62,000 bases of DNA from Apostichopus japonicus (taxonomy: Eukaryota; Echinodermata; Holothuroidea; Aspidochirotida; Stichopodidae): assembly GCF_037975245.1 (NCBI RefSeq), contig NC_092561.1:20531008-20593007 (forward strand), written 5' to 3'. The translations under genes and the position numbers were made by a program. This document shows, piece after piece, positions 1 to 13,315 of the stretch. Position 1 is the first letter of the stretch, and each line of letters opens with the position of its first letter. Below the pieces are notes generated by a model. It was not told where the DNA came from, did not search any database, and saw nothing but the letters and a program-made list of their open reading frames with translations.

Positions 1-735
1 GTACGCTACGCGCGAACCCATGGTCGCGCTCCGCTTAGATAGTGTCAGAGAACAGACTCGCGTTCCCACCATTATCTAAGACTGATCTGCGCCCATGTTC
101 AAAACTGTCGATGTGTGTAGTGTTCGGTTTCGAAAATATCTATTTCCTTAAAGAGGTTTCATTATTTGTACACCAATAAATTAACTGTGTCGAAATTTTC
201 GAAAATTCCCTGACCAACATTCTTCATCATACTTCCCTCTACTCGCGCAAATTTGACTAGTCTGTTTGGGGTTGAAGGAGGTTTTTCTGTATTGATTGTC
301 CATAGATGAAATTTTGTGCAACATTGCATTATGGGTATGTTTTGAAGTGAATTAATCGTGAATTTTCAAATTCTGAACAAATAATGGGCTTAAAACCTTG
401 AAAAGTGGAGCTGACGGGTATAGTGGGCCGCGACTTAGAACCACCTACAAAAGCAATGATCCGCAGGAGATGTGATGAGGTCGAACATGATGTGTGACTG
501 ATGGCAATCTTCAAAAAGGTTATAGATGGAAAAAAAAACATATGGAAATACTTGGTTCTCAGGCAAAAGTGTACATCTGGTTGGTCAGTTTCAAGCTCGA
601 GAAGTGCCATTTCCGGTAATCTGGGGGTATCAAAACCAGAAATTTTCTTGTACGCTGCGCGCCAACCGATGGTGGCGCTCCGCTTAGATAGTAATTCGCG
701 CCCCTCGGGTCAGAAAATCCTGGATACGCCACTGA
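1..735. repeat. Unclassified inserted repeat with 43-bp direct repeats
   Basis: Positions 1-43 and 650-692 are near-identical direct repeats; both end in the same 18 bases, gcgctccgcttagatagt. The paralogous segment starting near 24,946 lacks everything left of about 735, so this stretch looks like the end of an inserted element whose other end lies outside the window. Its right end, with a motif around cctggatacgccact, has the style of interspersed-repeat tails. The short open frames inside are not recognisable. It could be an LTR or TIR element or a SINE/LINE tail; I cannot decide. Confidence 0.4.
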
Positions 736-2092
736 TTACTGTATCAAGTTGTTTACTTGATAAATATATGTAAATTGTAATGATTGTATTATATACTGAA
801 AGGAATTACAATATCTTCGATAACTCTTTGAAGCTAAGCATTTGTTTATTTCTTAAACGTAAACCATCGCTAGCTGCAATACCTTGAAACGACTTTCCTG
901 ATTAAGACTCCCCCGAATACCTGTTGTTGTGTTGAAAGCCGTAACGTGTCATATTGTAAGGACAATTTTCTAAAAGTAACAATAGAAGTTTCGCTTTTAC
1001 GCTACCCACGACGATCCTATCAAGTTTTTAAATCAATTGTCTTAATAGTAGTTCTACGAACACCGTCACGCATTATAGTAAATCCACTAAACGCACTGAG
1101 GTATTAGGGAGAAGGAAACATTATATGTGCATATTTTACAGAGAGCAAATACTCTACTTCACCTCTGTCAATATTTTTACCCAAATGGCGTTGTTCTTGT
1201 TATATTATTTGTCTTTACTTAGTTGTCGCAATGGGTTTATGCATTGTCTCCTTCCAAACGTTATCACATCGATAAAACCATTTGTTGGCAGCTACATTAA
1301 ACAGTCGCAAATTTTGAATATCACTGAAAGTATAAAATGATATGGAAACAACTTTATTGATCAAATTTGTTTTATTAACCTCTATGACCAAAAATATATT
1401 TAGATTAGTATATAAAAGATAAATAGGCAGGTAGAGATACAGTGGAACTGAATTAATATCCATGCATGACGGGCAACGAGAATACGGAAGTAAAATAGTT
1501 TCATTTGAACGTGTGAACATACAATCGAACTGCGAATATGAAGTCTACAAATCACTTACATTACGCACAATTTCGTGGATGGGCAATGCAATGCTTAATT
1601 TTTATAACAGTATAAAGTACTTGCATTATTATCTATTACCTTATATATAATACGATTATTTTCCGTAGGTTTTAACTACAAGTACTGACGTTTGTTTGGA
1701 ACAAAAAGACGTACCACTTTGCTAATATTTATATCATCAACGGTGACCAAAACATTAAAGGCAACTAAGCAATAATATTTTTCTGTAAGAGAATTTTTAT
1801 GGGCAATAGACACAAAGCTTCAAACGAAAAATTTTTCCGGGGTACTCATGGGAAACTATTTTGAGATTAACACATCTCAAGTCACATTAATAATATTGTC
1901 AATTTGTCAGTTACTTGATAATAACCACCCTGTTTGTAGGAATCGTAATTTAGAACAAAATATTTTCAAGCAGCCATATAATAATGTAGTGTTTCTTTAT
2001 CGCGTGGTAAACCATATCTCGTCGAACTTTGAAGACAAATAACTAGTTAAAGATACACACTGATACACACTGATACACGCATGTGACCAAAG
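736..2092. repeat. Segmental duplication, 5' segment copy 1
   Basis: No gene is seen here. This stretch matches 24,946-27,190 (which carries an inserted TIR element) along most of its length, and its second half matches 42,031-42,750. The match begins at tactgtatcaagttgtttac. Open frames here are shared only as drifting noncoding sequence, with stops and indels between copies. Confidence 0.75.
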
Positions 2093-2999
2093 TTGATTGC
2101 TCCCTGTGTTCATCTCGTATTCAGGAAAAAAAATGTAATGTTAAATGCTGACTGTGATTTTGCATTTATTATTGTCATATTAATTTCGACTCACATTTTA
2201 CACCACTGATGCATATCTTTTTAATCCTAAGAAAGGGAATTGGGATTGTATATCAAAGGCACATGTTAAGTAATCTGATGTAATTCCGGGATATGCTAAG
2301 CAAGATCCAGAGAAGTTGAATAAACCCTGTCGTTTTCTTCTAAACTTTTGATATATTGTCCTATTTGATAATGATCCTTTGAATGAATGTCGCTTCATTT
2401 TGTCAACATATGATATTCTAATTTGACGTTTTGTAGCGCCGTCAGTAGGCTATCACACTATGAAGATATGGCGAAGAGTCATAACAATTAAAAGCAGCAG
2501 GAAGGAATCAAAATTGATATTTAAATTATAAAGTATAGCTTCCTGATATCGGAAACGGAAAATATTTGTCCAGTGTCAACGTCATTGTGGGAGTTTTTGT
2601 TGCTTGGAAACATAACAATGTTCAGCCTAACGTTAAAGTTAACGATAGTAGTACAGTATCGTTGTGCATGGCTAAGTAAAATTACAAAATTTTAGGCTAC
2701 TTTACGTGCTTTTGTAGTAATAACAAAATATGTTGATTAGTTTCCTGAGGTTTCAGGAGCCTGTAAGCTGGTCACCATGGTATCCGTTATATAATATAAC
2801 TCTCTGCCACCGTGTTATCATCGGAGTGGTCTTGGGGCATGTTGCGTATCTTTGTTATAAACTACATACTTCAGTAAGACTGAAAAGAAACACACACATG
2901 CAACTCGTAGCGGTTGGGTGTAATTACAATGTCCAACTTACTAATTATATGTTAAACAGGATTCAAAGCTAGGTTACAATAATGCTACCCGTTCTTTAC
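2093..2999. other. Gene-free stretch with a short duplicated piece
   Basis: I see no gene. About 2,840-2,920 is a short piece (ttgttataaact ... actcgtagcggt) that recurs at 27,205-27,270 and 42,770-42,840. The rest is unlike anything else in the window, so 2,093-2,840 is either an insertion or was deleted from the other copies. Confidence 0.4.
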
Positions 3000-3960
3000 G
3001 TACCTTTTTTACTTACTTTTGGCGATCATATTTTGAGAAGTTTAGCATCGTATTATGAAGCGAAGGGAATCGACCAAATAAATAGAAACAATATTTCACT
3101 TTACATGTTTATAATCATTTCATTTTCCATTCAAACACCAGATCTAATAATTTACTTATGCTTGTTTCCGAAAATGATGATGCCGCATCATTGCATAATA
3201 GTGCGTATATCATACACTGACGGCTTTCCACAAGTCAGTCCTGTTCATTTATTGCTGTAGCATAATAATTTAATGACGTGCACCAACGCCATTTTTTGCT
3301 TAATCGAATAGTTAGCACACGATAGGACGGTGGCTACACGTAGAGACTACGTGTCCTTGAATTTTCTTGAAGTGAGTTTTGTTTTCTTTCACATTTTCTT
3401 TGGTGTACACAAATAACGATACATTAATGTATGAAAACACTGTCTTACGCTAGACTATCATACCGATGAAACCCTAAAGGTATTTACTCGCATGATGATA
3501 TAGCGCACAATTCGAGACGATCTTTCTGTTTCGATGGAGCGATGAATGCATCGACATTGTGATTCTGTAATGCTGATGTTAAAATTGTTTCACTTTAACA
3601 CATGGACCACTTAATTGTGTATGTAGAGAGAAACATTTAATATATCTATGTTATATTGTTCAGTCACAATTCATTCATGCCATGAACTCTTTTTATGTAA
3701 ATACAATTTTGTCTAATTTTAAGTCAGGGTTTGTTCGGAAAGAAATATCAGTAAGATTTCCCAACACATCTGCACAAATTGTATGTCTACGATTATCACT
3801 GTTTCGACGAGAACCCGCACATTATCCTCCTTTGCGCGTATAAAGGTACATTATCAATGGTAGATTTCCTGGCTTGATGGAAACATCTTTGTTGACTTAT
3901 TATGTATATATAGGGTATCATCAGTACATATAAATCATTACATCAACCATATCGAATTCG
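3000..3960 (+). pseudogene. Relic of a G5-like receptor gene with exon 1 deleted
   Basis: Positions 3,020-3,650 match the 5' flank of gene G5 (57,530-58,200), up to the region of its start codon. The sequence then jumps, near 3,720, to a stretch matching G5 intron 1 (58,940-59,070). A decayed exon 2 follows at about 3,850-3,897 (ttatcaatggtagattt ... gaaacatctttgttgac), matching the start of G5 exon 2. The signal-peptide/Ig exon that should lie between is gone. This is therefore the footprint of an older duplicate with an internal deletion; no open frame survives. Confidence 0.6.
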
Positions 3961-4445
3961 ATAACCTCACAGTGCTTCGAAAGCCTGTAGCAGTCACAGT
4001 TAATTCATCGTAGCATCATAGATGGATATTCTGCCCATACGGCGTTATTAGTTCATTAGATTAACCAATACTAGAGTGATCACAGATATTCAAGATATAA
4101 CTTGTCCAACTGAAGTATAGATAGCCCAAGCAGAGAAGCAAACAAGAGATATATTAAAAAAAAATCTTTAAGTTCGTTCACTTTTCTTCTTTGTAACTTG
4201 AATGCTTTAGTTCACATGTTCGAGTGATAGCATTTTGTTGTTATACCACTGGATGTCCATAGCGACGGAATATATAGTTGCAAAACTCTCAGATGTTTAC
4301 ATTGGATTATTTGATACTGACCTGGAAAGTGAAATATTCAAAGATATTTATGAATTCATTTAAAGCGTCTACATATAGATTCATTATTGGTTCATAAATC
4401 ATGTAACCGCAAAATTACTGCTACTGAGTTCTCCAAGAACTAGCG

Positions 4446-4850
4446 ATGTTTAATTCCATCTTTCTAGGGTCTTTCTCTTTCCTTCACATATTTCTGTGCA
4501 TGAACAGTATTTGCAACCAATGTTTTCACAATCAAACTACAATGCAGTAGTAGGTCAAAATGTAACAAGCTAATGTTCGTTTTGGCCAGGCTTTCCGAGG
4601 AATGTCTTGCGGATCTATTTTGACAATACCAACTACGATGACATCTTGGAAAGTTATTGCAATGACGAAAATAAGGCATGTCAGAAAAAGGCGCTAAATG
4701 GACAACACGTTCTTCTTTTAACTGACGTAGCTGGTAATACACCGGAATATTATCAAAGTGTATATGTGAGTTACAAGTTCCTATCACTTTTGCTCGTAAC
4801 AATTTGATCGTTCTGTGCGAGAGTAAGGACGTTTACAAGAAAGTTTGATG
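4446..4850 (+). pseudogene. Decayed Ig-domain exon 1 (ψG0)
   Basis: An ATG at 4,446 opens a signal-peptide-like stretch (MFNSIFLGSFSFLHIF). The frame then shifts, and the family hallmark AVVGQNVT appears in another frame followed by a stop. From about 4,607 the frame is open again through family residues: ENKACQKKALNGQHVLLLTD, then EYYQ at the Ig F strand. The expected cysteine after YYQ is serine. The exon-end splice donor GATG|GTAAG is kept at 4,850/4,851. With at least one frameshift, one stop and a lost canonical cysteine, this is a dead exon. A possible exon 2 relic at about 5,358-5,440 is too weak to call. Confidence 0.7.
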
Positions 4851-6969
4851 GTAAGATTATGTATGTATATCGGTAAAAACATGCATTGCAAACGAAAAGA
4901 CTTAAATTACACGATTTTAGGTGTGGGAATAGCGAGAAGCGAAATCAGGTGTCGTTGGAAAATGTTCCTCATATTTATCATTATAAAAGCACCTTAAGGA
5001 TAAACTGTGCTTATTGACTTTATGGAAAATCCCAAAACTTGCATAAGAATTTCAAAGACATTATTTTAAAAAGTTTACTTACTAAAATGCACAACTAGCT
5101 GGACACTATCTACTAAGTTAGATTGTTATTTGATTTGTAATACTGTAACATTTCGAAAATTTAGTATAGACCAAACTAAACAACCTGCGACGAATGGGAT
5201 CTGAACCGACTATTTAATCACATTATAATTTGTGTCCCCTGTAATTTGCATTTACAAACCACTTACTATAAATTTCTTTCATTTCTTTAGAGATTCCAGT
5301 GGACTTACGTGTCAACATATTACATTGGTTCCTAATACCTTGTCTCTCTCCTTTGCAGCCAGTTATCCACACTTCTTGGAAACAAATTTTGGTGAAGAAA
5401 CCACCTGGAAATGTAGCGTAATAGGACAGATTGACATCGTTTTGGGGCCATTGTTATCACCAAAATGATGCAATCACCATAAAATTCACAACAATACAAT
5501 GTTTATTAATAAATTAACTTAAATTTTTCCCAATCAGTCGGAAGAATGCACCAAAAGGTGTAAGCGCATGCACTGACATTTTCTAAAAATCAAGAGTTAA
5601 GATCAACTGGTTCTCTTTTTCTTAGCCACCCTCTCTAGACGCGACCACTTCGAGGCCTTAGAGTTTTATCAACTCAATCTGTACTATAAAGGTGTAAGGA
5701 TCTGCAGCTACCGGTCATGATAAACTATAAACCATTTTATATGATGACACGCATTTTCTTTGTGCTTTGCCTGATCACGACATTATATAATGTGAATAAA
5801 CGTTTCAAATTTTTGCAAAATGATTTCTTTTTCAAGATTCATCTGTGACACGATTCATATATATACCAAATATATTCGAAATTTGAAAATTGTGGCTTCA
5901 CTACAGCAAACCCTACTACTACGTTCTTCAATGTTTTACAAAAAGTTGCAACAATTCAACCAAACGTTGGCAAAGGACATCCCAAAGATTAGGCTTGTCG
6001 TGAGCAATTGTTCACGACAAGTCTAATCCTTTTGTGTTCAACTTAAATGTGTTATAAAATAACGCCGCCTGAAGAGGAAAGTATATTCATCAAGTTAATT
6101 ACCCTTTTTGTCGGAGACACCTATATTTCAGTGAATTATATTGGTACAGGATAACGCAAAATTACTCATAAAAGACAGGCGCAGATCCATGAATCCACAA
6201 CTAGGGGCGGTGTATATCTCGTTTTTTTTTCTCCTTCTTTTAGCATTGCCACCAACAGAGCACAATGTTAAGTGTTTGTCAAAATATCCTTGTACCTATC
6301 GAGAGGATGGAAAACTGCCAAGAATCATCGTTTCATATTGGGTTTCCCTTTAAATGTTTTTCATTCCTTTTGAAATTAGTTTTGAAGTTCAACTACTTCC
6401 TTGTACTTCTAGGTGCTTCTATCTTATAATATGATGCATGATCATAGCTTAATAGTGAAGATATGGTGGAGAAGGTGCTAATATCTTCTCAACTGCTGCA
6501 GTATAGAAATGTCGTGCTGAAATACATGAAGATATACGCTACCGTACAAACCAATTAATAAACAACTTAAGAAGGACAGCTTCCAGCTCGAGCTTGAAAG
6601 AATAAAACAGAATTCTGTTTATTTAATGTTCTTAGGCTGTTGCATCGTGTACAGTCACATAAGATTATTTTAACACTTTTATTCAGCGTGCAAACGAATG
6701 TTTTATTACGCTGGGTGTCAGTCAGTGATTTATGAGTTGGATAACTTTAATACTGAAAACGAAAATATTCCAATGAAGATATAACTACATCAGAGCCAGC
6801 TTGAAACAAATTTCTCTGTCTTATTCGATAATTGGATCAACGTGCTATTGCAGCTATAACGTGTTCAAATTGTTAGTGCTGGTTTGCTTGTACTACTTAC
6901 TAACGTTTATCTTCGAACCGCAGAATTCTCTTTAATCCGTAGACAAGAAGGAACATTAATCAAATTATC
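4851..6969. other. Gene-free stretch upstream of G1
   Basis: No convincing gene is present. Positions about 6,240-6,969 match the 5' flanks of G2, G3 and G4, but the C-rich tract found in those flanks is missing here, apparently through a deletion near 6,255. The last ~28 bases before the G1 ATG (around acaagaaggaacattaatc) are conserved before every G1-G4 start codon and may belong to the 5' untranslated region. Confidence 0.45.
5987..6028. repeat. 42-bp near-perfect palindrome
   Basis: Two 21-base arms run from gattaggcttgtc to gacaagtctaatc, centred on caattg, with two mismatches that would be G-U pairs in RNA. It would form a hairpin almost without a loop. It could be a cruciform site or a small foldback remnant; the loop is too small for a typical microRNA precursor. 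Confidence 0.7.
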
Positions 6970-9900
6970 ATGCATGTTTATATCTTTTTGGGATCATTAT
7001 CTTTCATCCATTGTTGTATGAGCATTAGTACACCTTGTACTGAGACTGCCTATCCAGATGAAAGTACAACCGCAGCCATCGGTCAAAATGTCACCTTCGA
7101 ATGTGAAATAGATGGAAACTGTCCGTATTTTTATTGGTTTATCTACCTTGCAAATACAAGTCGAACTAACCTCTTTGAACGAGAATGCAAGAACAGCTAT
7201 AAAGCTTGTCACGAAAAAACATATGATGGACGAAACGTTCTCGTTTAACTGACATAGATAATCGTGTAGCTGGATATTAGCAATGTCTTTGTGCCTCAAA
7301 CCCACCATATGCCATTGCGTGTGAACGATTGTTTGTCGGTTGCCAATTTGAAGTCCTCGTCAATAGCGTTTTGATGGTAAGAATTTAAATGTTTTAGGAA
7401 AACATTTGAAATTTGATTTAATATTCATTAGACATTAGATTAACCAACAAGATGGAATAAAATAGTGTTAAGGAAAACTTGATCATGCTCTCCGTTGTAA
7501 TGACGAGTTTATGATATAACGCTCACAAATGTTTTGTTAATAGATATTTCTTACTTTGGTATTTACATAGACGGTTTACGTCTGATCTTAGTTTCAAGAA
7601 AGAAACAGTATACGAGTTCGCTTTCAGTGATATCCATTTTTTATCATACATTAATTAGTAGGTGGTTTTGAAAGTACGTATGTATTGTTTTCATTTTCGA
7701 AAAGGACATTTTATACCAATTTTATTATTAATAGGAGAAAGATCCTGACTGCATGCATCAATGTTTGAACTATATTTTGGTTTCAGTTCGATTCAAGTAA
7801 TGTTAGTCACAAGCAGACGGATGTAATCAACGTTACAGAGGGTGAAGATATAAGAGTAAATTGTCCAAACACCAGTAACTCGCACAACTGTTCTGAAGGT
7901 AGGTAAACATGGAGACTGAAGGAGGGTTCCCAAAACTTTACATGTTTGATTAAAAATTGCTGTTAACTGTTATCAGTGTATTTTCTTGGTATGAAATCCA
8001 TAAATCTTAACGGTATCTAAGATACATATATGGTATTGGCCCTATATGCTGCTTCTCTTCATCGAACGTCATCAACGACCACTCGAACGGTTTGACGGTG
8101 ACGTTGGAGATTAACTGAACAACAATTCATTCTCAAGGAAGAAAACCCTCATGTCACTTTTCAGAACTAAAGGTTATCTATTAAAGCAACATATTAGTTG
8201 GGTTTCACCTGAGTGTTCTTCTCACTAAGCCATGTTATGGCATTTTTTTTAAGAACTCGCAAATGGGGTTTGGCTTCTGCAATTAAAAACTGGTACCTTC
8301 ATCAAAGACCTTATTATATAATTTACAGGAAAGCTTTACAAGGTTGAATTTCAATTTGATCTTACATTTTCCATATGTTCCTACAAGTTCTTAACAGTAC
8401 CTACAAGACATTTCCTACCGAAAACTTAAGAAGAAAACAATCTGAAACAAAAATAAGGTCGTAGCTGGTATTTTTTATATACACAGTTCGACTTTTGAGA
8501 AAGAAGATGACATTTTTAGTAAATAGTTGACAGTGTGAGAAAATACTTGATATGTAGAGAAAAAGGAGAAATAAAGAACTGAACAGGTGGAATTTTTAAC
8601 GCCACATTTGGTGCACCGACCCATTTACAAAACTAAAATGTTTCTGAGGATACCCTGAACAACACCGGTTTCCGCCATCCAACTCAATGTTATTACCTTC
8701 CTAGACCACTGCTGTAGCATCTAACACCGACTAGAACCAAGATACCGAAAGAACAAACCAGAATTAGTTTAAAAATATCAAGTTAAGCTTTTGTCAGTGC
8801 TGTCCCAACCATTTCTAGCAAAACAAACTATAGCAATCAAATATATCCATAAATGGTTTCGGGTTTGAGCAAGTTAATTTTTTTGTTCTTCTTAACTAAA
8901 CTTAACATTTTTGCGATGTATGTAAATCTCTTCCTGTCATTTGTCTGGTTGTTTATTGTTTTTATTCTATTAAAGATGGAATATTCTGAAACATAGTTCT
9001 ATGGAACGAAACAAAACGAAACTATGAAATCTCTGTCTTTAATTTTGTCTGACATTTGTTTTTGGCGGATTCTTATGCCGCTGTTTATCTTTGTGTGAAT
9101 GCATACAGTCTTATGAGTGATGAAATTTTAACATGAGGGTGAAAGTGGAAGATTTCCAGATTTACCACAACACAGCAATACTGGCTAATATCATGACAAT
9201 CATTTTATCTAGTCTTGGTTATAAACCAGAAGTATTCATTTCTGTAAAATAAAATATCTTTACTTTAGAGATACAGAGACATTCACCAAATCAAAGTTGA
9301 ACTTCTAAAAAGCTCACGATTTGTGAAACTGTAAATGTCATGTTATAGATAATATTTACATATCAGCAATAATATTTTTTATTCAAGATTCATCAAGAAC
9401 GTTCACTGCAACAAGATCTCATCAAAATTACTACATCGAATGTAACTGTAGTAGGATAGGCGCCACAGGAGTTACCATCAACGTATTGCAACGTGAAACT
9501 ACCACAACTTCAACGACCGCAGCCGTACATTATATTGCATCAACCACATCATTGGCGAGTTATAGTAAAGAACAAATGACAGATGGTAAGACACACAACC
9601 TAGTCAGTACCGGTATTGTTATGTCCTCTAACGATAATTATATTGTTGAAGTGATTGTTTTTTGTAATAGTAGCAATAGGCCAGTATCTGTTAATAGTTA
9701 CTGTCACTCTATGCGTCTCAGATCTACCAAGACCGAACAAATACCAAACTTAGAATCAGTACTTCTCTAGCAAGGGTCAGAAGTTTTGACTGCTTCTACT
9801 TCAGCAATAATTGAAAAGAAAAACATAGCAATAAAATGTTGGACACCATTGTCATGATCGCGTACTGAATAAAAGCTATTATTCCTATGCAAAACAAATC

Positions 9901-10538
9901 ATTATTCGTTGAGTAAGCTCACATACTATGACCTTTGCTTGTTAAGCGTCTGAAGCCAATAGGAAAAACCAATGAGTAGATAAAGACTTTGTATACTTGA
10001 ATATGATCTAACTCCTTTGTTTGACGATTAGTATCCTAATACAGTTTAGCATCAAAATAGTTAAATGGATATTTCTCTTGTTTAATGGCATGTCTTCTTT
10101 TATATTTCATGGTCCATTGACATTCGCTACACCCTCCTTCAACGGCAATCACAAACAACTAACAGCATGCGACTGTATTCCGGTCGTGGCTGTTCTTCTA
10201 GTATCAGTATCAATCCTTGTGCTTGTCGTTGGTGCTCTATCAATATATATTCGATTTTTGAAGACTAATGGATTTCCTAAACCAGTTTCAACGAATGAAG
10301 CAATCTTTTCACAACCAGCCGATGCAACGGTTAATACATATGCTAATGCTGACGCAGGAAAGCAGCAATGTGTCAACCTAATGCTGAAGTCATGGTCCCA
10401 CCAATGAGCATTACAGACAATCTCGAAGCGAATTTTTCAGCTTATCAACGTAATGATGGAAAGTGTGACGCGACTGACTACGAAATCCCCAAAAATGTGG
10501 ATTTTACGAATGAAGCAAATTATGAAACAATGTATTAA
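6970..10538 (+). pseudogene. G1: two-Ig receptor gene, inactivated
   Basis: Exons by family comparison are 6,970-7,376, 7,787-7,898, 9,388-9,585 (or read-through to 9,770) and 10,166-10,538. Exon 1 has the signal peptide [16 protein letters not shown] and the Ig core ([19 protein letters not shown]). It then carries a one-base deletion near 7,240 (cgttctcgttt against cgttcttcgttt in the paralogs) and a TAC-to-TAG stop in the GYYQC motif near 7,278. TM1 is broken by an extra T near 9,665. The TM2 exon is frameshifted near 10,360, where paralogs read adagKAATCHTC. All splice sites remain canonical and exon 2 is intact. It is the closest relative of G4, in the same segmental duplication, so the damage is recent. 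The decayed tail still ends in YETMY. Confidence 0.8.
9830..9835 (+). promoter_or_regulatory. Polyadenylation signal AATAAA after the TM1 terminal exon of G1
   Basis: AATAAA lies about 60 nt after the read-through stop of exon 3. The equivalent site is kept in G2 and G4, which supports read-through of exon 3 as a real alternative transcript end. Confidence 0.5.
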
Positions 10539-11824
10539 GGCGGAATAAAATTGGCATCAACCCACGCGATCGAAATAAATATAAATGCCGATATGACCGC
10601 TACAAGTTGAAATGAATATTGAGTCTGATATCAATGATAAATATGTGTCATTTGCAATGTTTTTTGTAAGTATTAAGCTGAGTGGCGCTCAGGTTAAAAT
10701 TAAAAAATAAATGCAAGAACATTTTAAACTATTTAATTTCAACGGAATACAGAGGTCTTACATGATTAGGTCTATGAAAAAGTCATTGTACAACTTGTAA
10801 AATTATTTCCATGACAAAGATCAGTTCTCACGATAACATCTTTGCTGTCCCTTACTAATGGACACATATAATATGTACCGTTGGTAATTCGTGACGCATC
10901 ATCATTCGAATTCCACATAACGGTATAAAGTCACTGAGACTAAGCCAACATAAAATAAAATAAGGTACACCGACATAAACATTCAAATATCAACAATACT
11001 TTGACAATGAATAAACATCGGGATATCCCTATAATAAACAATCTAAGCCTCTTACGGAAATGTTAAAGTTAGGATTTAGGTATTCATTTCGTATTAAAAT
11101 GTACGTCAAGCTTGGTAAAGTGGATCTTCACCAACTTGGATGGTAGGCCAATAGCTGACATCTTTTTTTGTTGTATACAAATGTATAATGTATAAAGTAG
11201 GTAACTACCAATGCCAACAGACTAGCATCATGTAATATAGCAAATATGAGATATGCATATATTATATGTATTTGTTATAGATTACAACTAGACAAAGATA
11301 CTGAATCTACTAAATAAATACAATATATTAGGAAACCACTACTAACTAAGTGCACATTTGAATTATGCTTCAGTACAATTTAAGAAGTTTTGATTTCACG
11401 TCAAGAACAGTTTAGTTTAATATTAGTCTAGTTTAATATTCCGTATAAATTATTGGATCATTTTGTGTTATTTCACTAACAAACTAAACTAACAATCCAC
11501 GTTTCTTTTATAGGCTTCGAGTAACTTTCACAATTGCATGGAGGAAGCAGTTGTTTTCAAATGACAAAATAAACGAACGCATTGCAAAATTGAATCGTGT
11601 AGTCACGAGAACACTTCCCCTAGACTGGTAGACTAAACAAATTTGTCACTGGAAGAATTTAAAGGACATGACCTGGATTTTGTTTTAAAGTTGTTGCGGT
11701 GTTTTGACATCCATCGTTACAAAACGCTAATGCTCTAAACAAAGTAATGTTACTCTACAACAGAATTTATGCGTTAAACTTCATTGGTCATGTTAACTAT
11801 ATTATTACTGTCGTATCATCATCA
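10539..11824. other. 3' flank of G1, duplicated
   Basis: No gene is seen. The stretch matches 49,210-50,530 (after G4) closely and 23,228-24,480 (after G2) more loosely. AATAAA motifs just past 10,540 probably serve the TM2 transcript end. Confidence 0.6.
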
Positions 11825-12801
11825 TATATCACGGTCTACAAGGAATGATTTATTCAGAAGATTCACAAGTTTATGTTTCAATGAAAATTGATGAAAAGGA
11901 TCAGACTATTGAACAACTAGAATAATGTATAAGCTAATTCTCAATGACAACATGAACCGAATTGATGCATGTTACGTCAAGGGTCTTTACTGTCACCCCT
12001 GTAACCACCGTTAAGATTAACGATTCATGTATATCTCCCGTTCCCTCTGTTACAGACCTGGGTGTAATTGTGATGATAAACTCACATTGATACCACATTT
12101 AAATAACATATCTACCGCTCTGCTTCACACGCTGTAAGAAATCTAGCCAATTTGCAAATATCTTGATCAAAATTTGACCGAGACAATTATCTATGCTTTT
12201 GTTTTATACAGACTTGACTGTTATAACAGCCTTTTTTTGGTCTTCCTGATTACTAATTCTCTTAGCATCAGCGCATTTAAAACATTGGCGCCAAATTAGT
12301 TACCCTCACAGATAACATATACCACTTTAAACATATTCTCCACCAATTTCATTGGCTTCCTGTTTCTGGAAGAGTAAAGTACAAACTTCCCACCCTGACT
12401 TACAAAGCCATTCGTGGTTTTGCCCCAAACTATATTACAACTTACTCACCTTACCAATTCAAACTCGCTCACTAAGAGCTAACAGTGCTATTCTCCTAAG
12501 ACCACCAAAAATTAGAACTAAGACGTACGGTGAGCGTCCTTTTCAATTTGCGGCCTCCAAACTCTGAAACACTCTCTCTCCCCACCCACATAAGAAATAC
12601 TTCTATAATACACAAATTAAATAACGTCATAAAAACTCACTTATTTACGTGCTACTCTCATTGGACTTTGTAATTGTTTCGATCCTTTCGTGTGTCTTTA
12701 AGTTTTTGTTCTACTTTGCTGTAGTTTTTTACAATTTTTTGTCTTGTAAAGCGCATTGAGACCGTCGGTATAATGCGCTATGTAAATTAGTATTATTATT
12801 A
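11825..12801 (+). mobile_element. CR1/L2-like LINE relic, 3' end, copy A
   Basis: The decayed reverse-transcriptase frame includes YSED at 11,852-11,863 where the catalytic YADD box should be, so the active site is altered. Further on are the family's C-terminal landmarks: an HWLPVSGR-like stretch near 12,350, LTYKAIRGFAPNYI and then a GERPFQFAASKL block at about 12,530. Several stops and frameshifts interrupt it. The element ends in a tail of ATT units at about 12,790-12,801, typical of the L2/CR1 side of non-LTR elements. The same insertion, at the same place, sits at about 50,530-51,509, so it predates the segmental duplication. Confidence 0.75.
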
Positions 12802-13224
12802 ACTCTATATTCCATATCAACTTTGATGTGTTTAAATATAAATATCGATGACATAATATTCACCTTACAATATGTATTTGTTTTCCTTCGCATTGTGCAT
12901 AGAAATTGTAAATTATGGCAAGAAAACTTTTTAATATGAAATTTCTTGTGCGGACTGAGATTAAGGAACAATAAGTGTTATAGTTCTTTTAAATGTAAAT
13001 TCGACATTGACATCGATTCATATTCCTATTGAAACTACTTTTCTCAACATTAGATAGGAATCTCGACTGTACGACTGTTATAAGGACAACATTGATGTTT
13101 GATATGGCGGAAATTGTACACCGAAGAGACCAGCAAGCTTTATTACATATATATAGGTGTGGGCTGGAGCTTTTTCACTGTTCTGGATTTTCTAACTAAC
13201 TACTATTTTAAATTATTAATATAA

Positions 13225-13237
13225 ATTAATATATATC

Positions 13238-13270
<33 letters not shown>

Positions 13271-13273
13271 ATA

Positions 13274-13312
<39 letters not shown>
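13225..13312. repeat. (AT)n microsatellite
   Basis: An interrupted TA-dinucleotide tract. Copies B and C of the same duplicated unit carry longer or shorter versions at the same place. Confidence 0.95.

Positions 13313-13315
<3 letters not shown>

Noticed and set aside
5358-5468. Possible exon 2 of the 4.4-kb pseudogene (a cag acceptor followed by a frame with GEETTWKC)
   Set aside because: Spacing and the Gly-Glu...Cys pattern are suggestive, but the phase is wrong (1 instead of 0) and similarity is too low to call.
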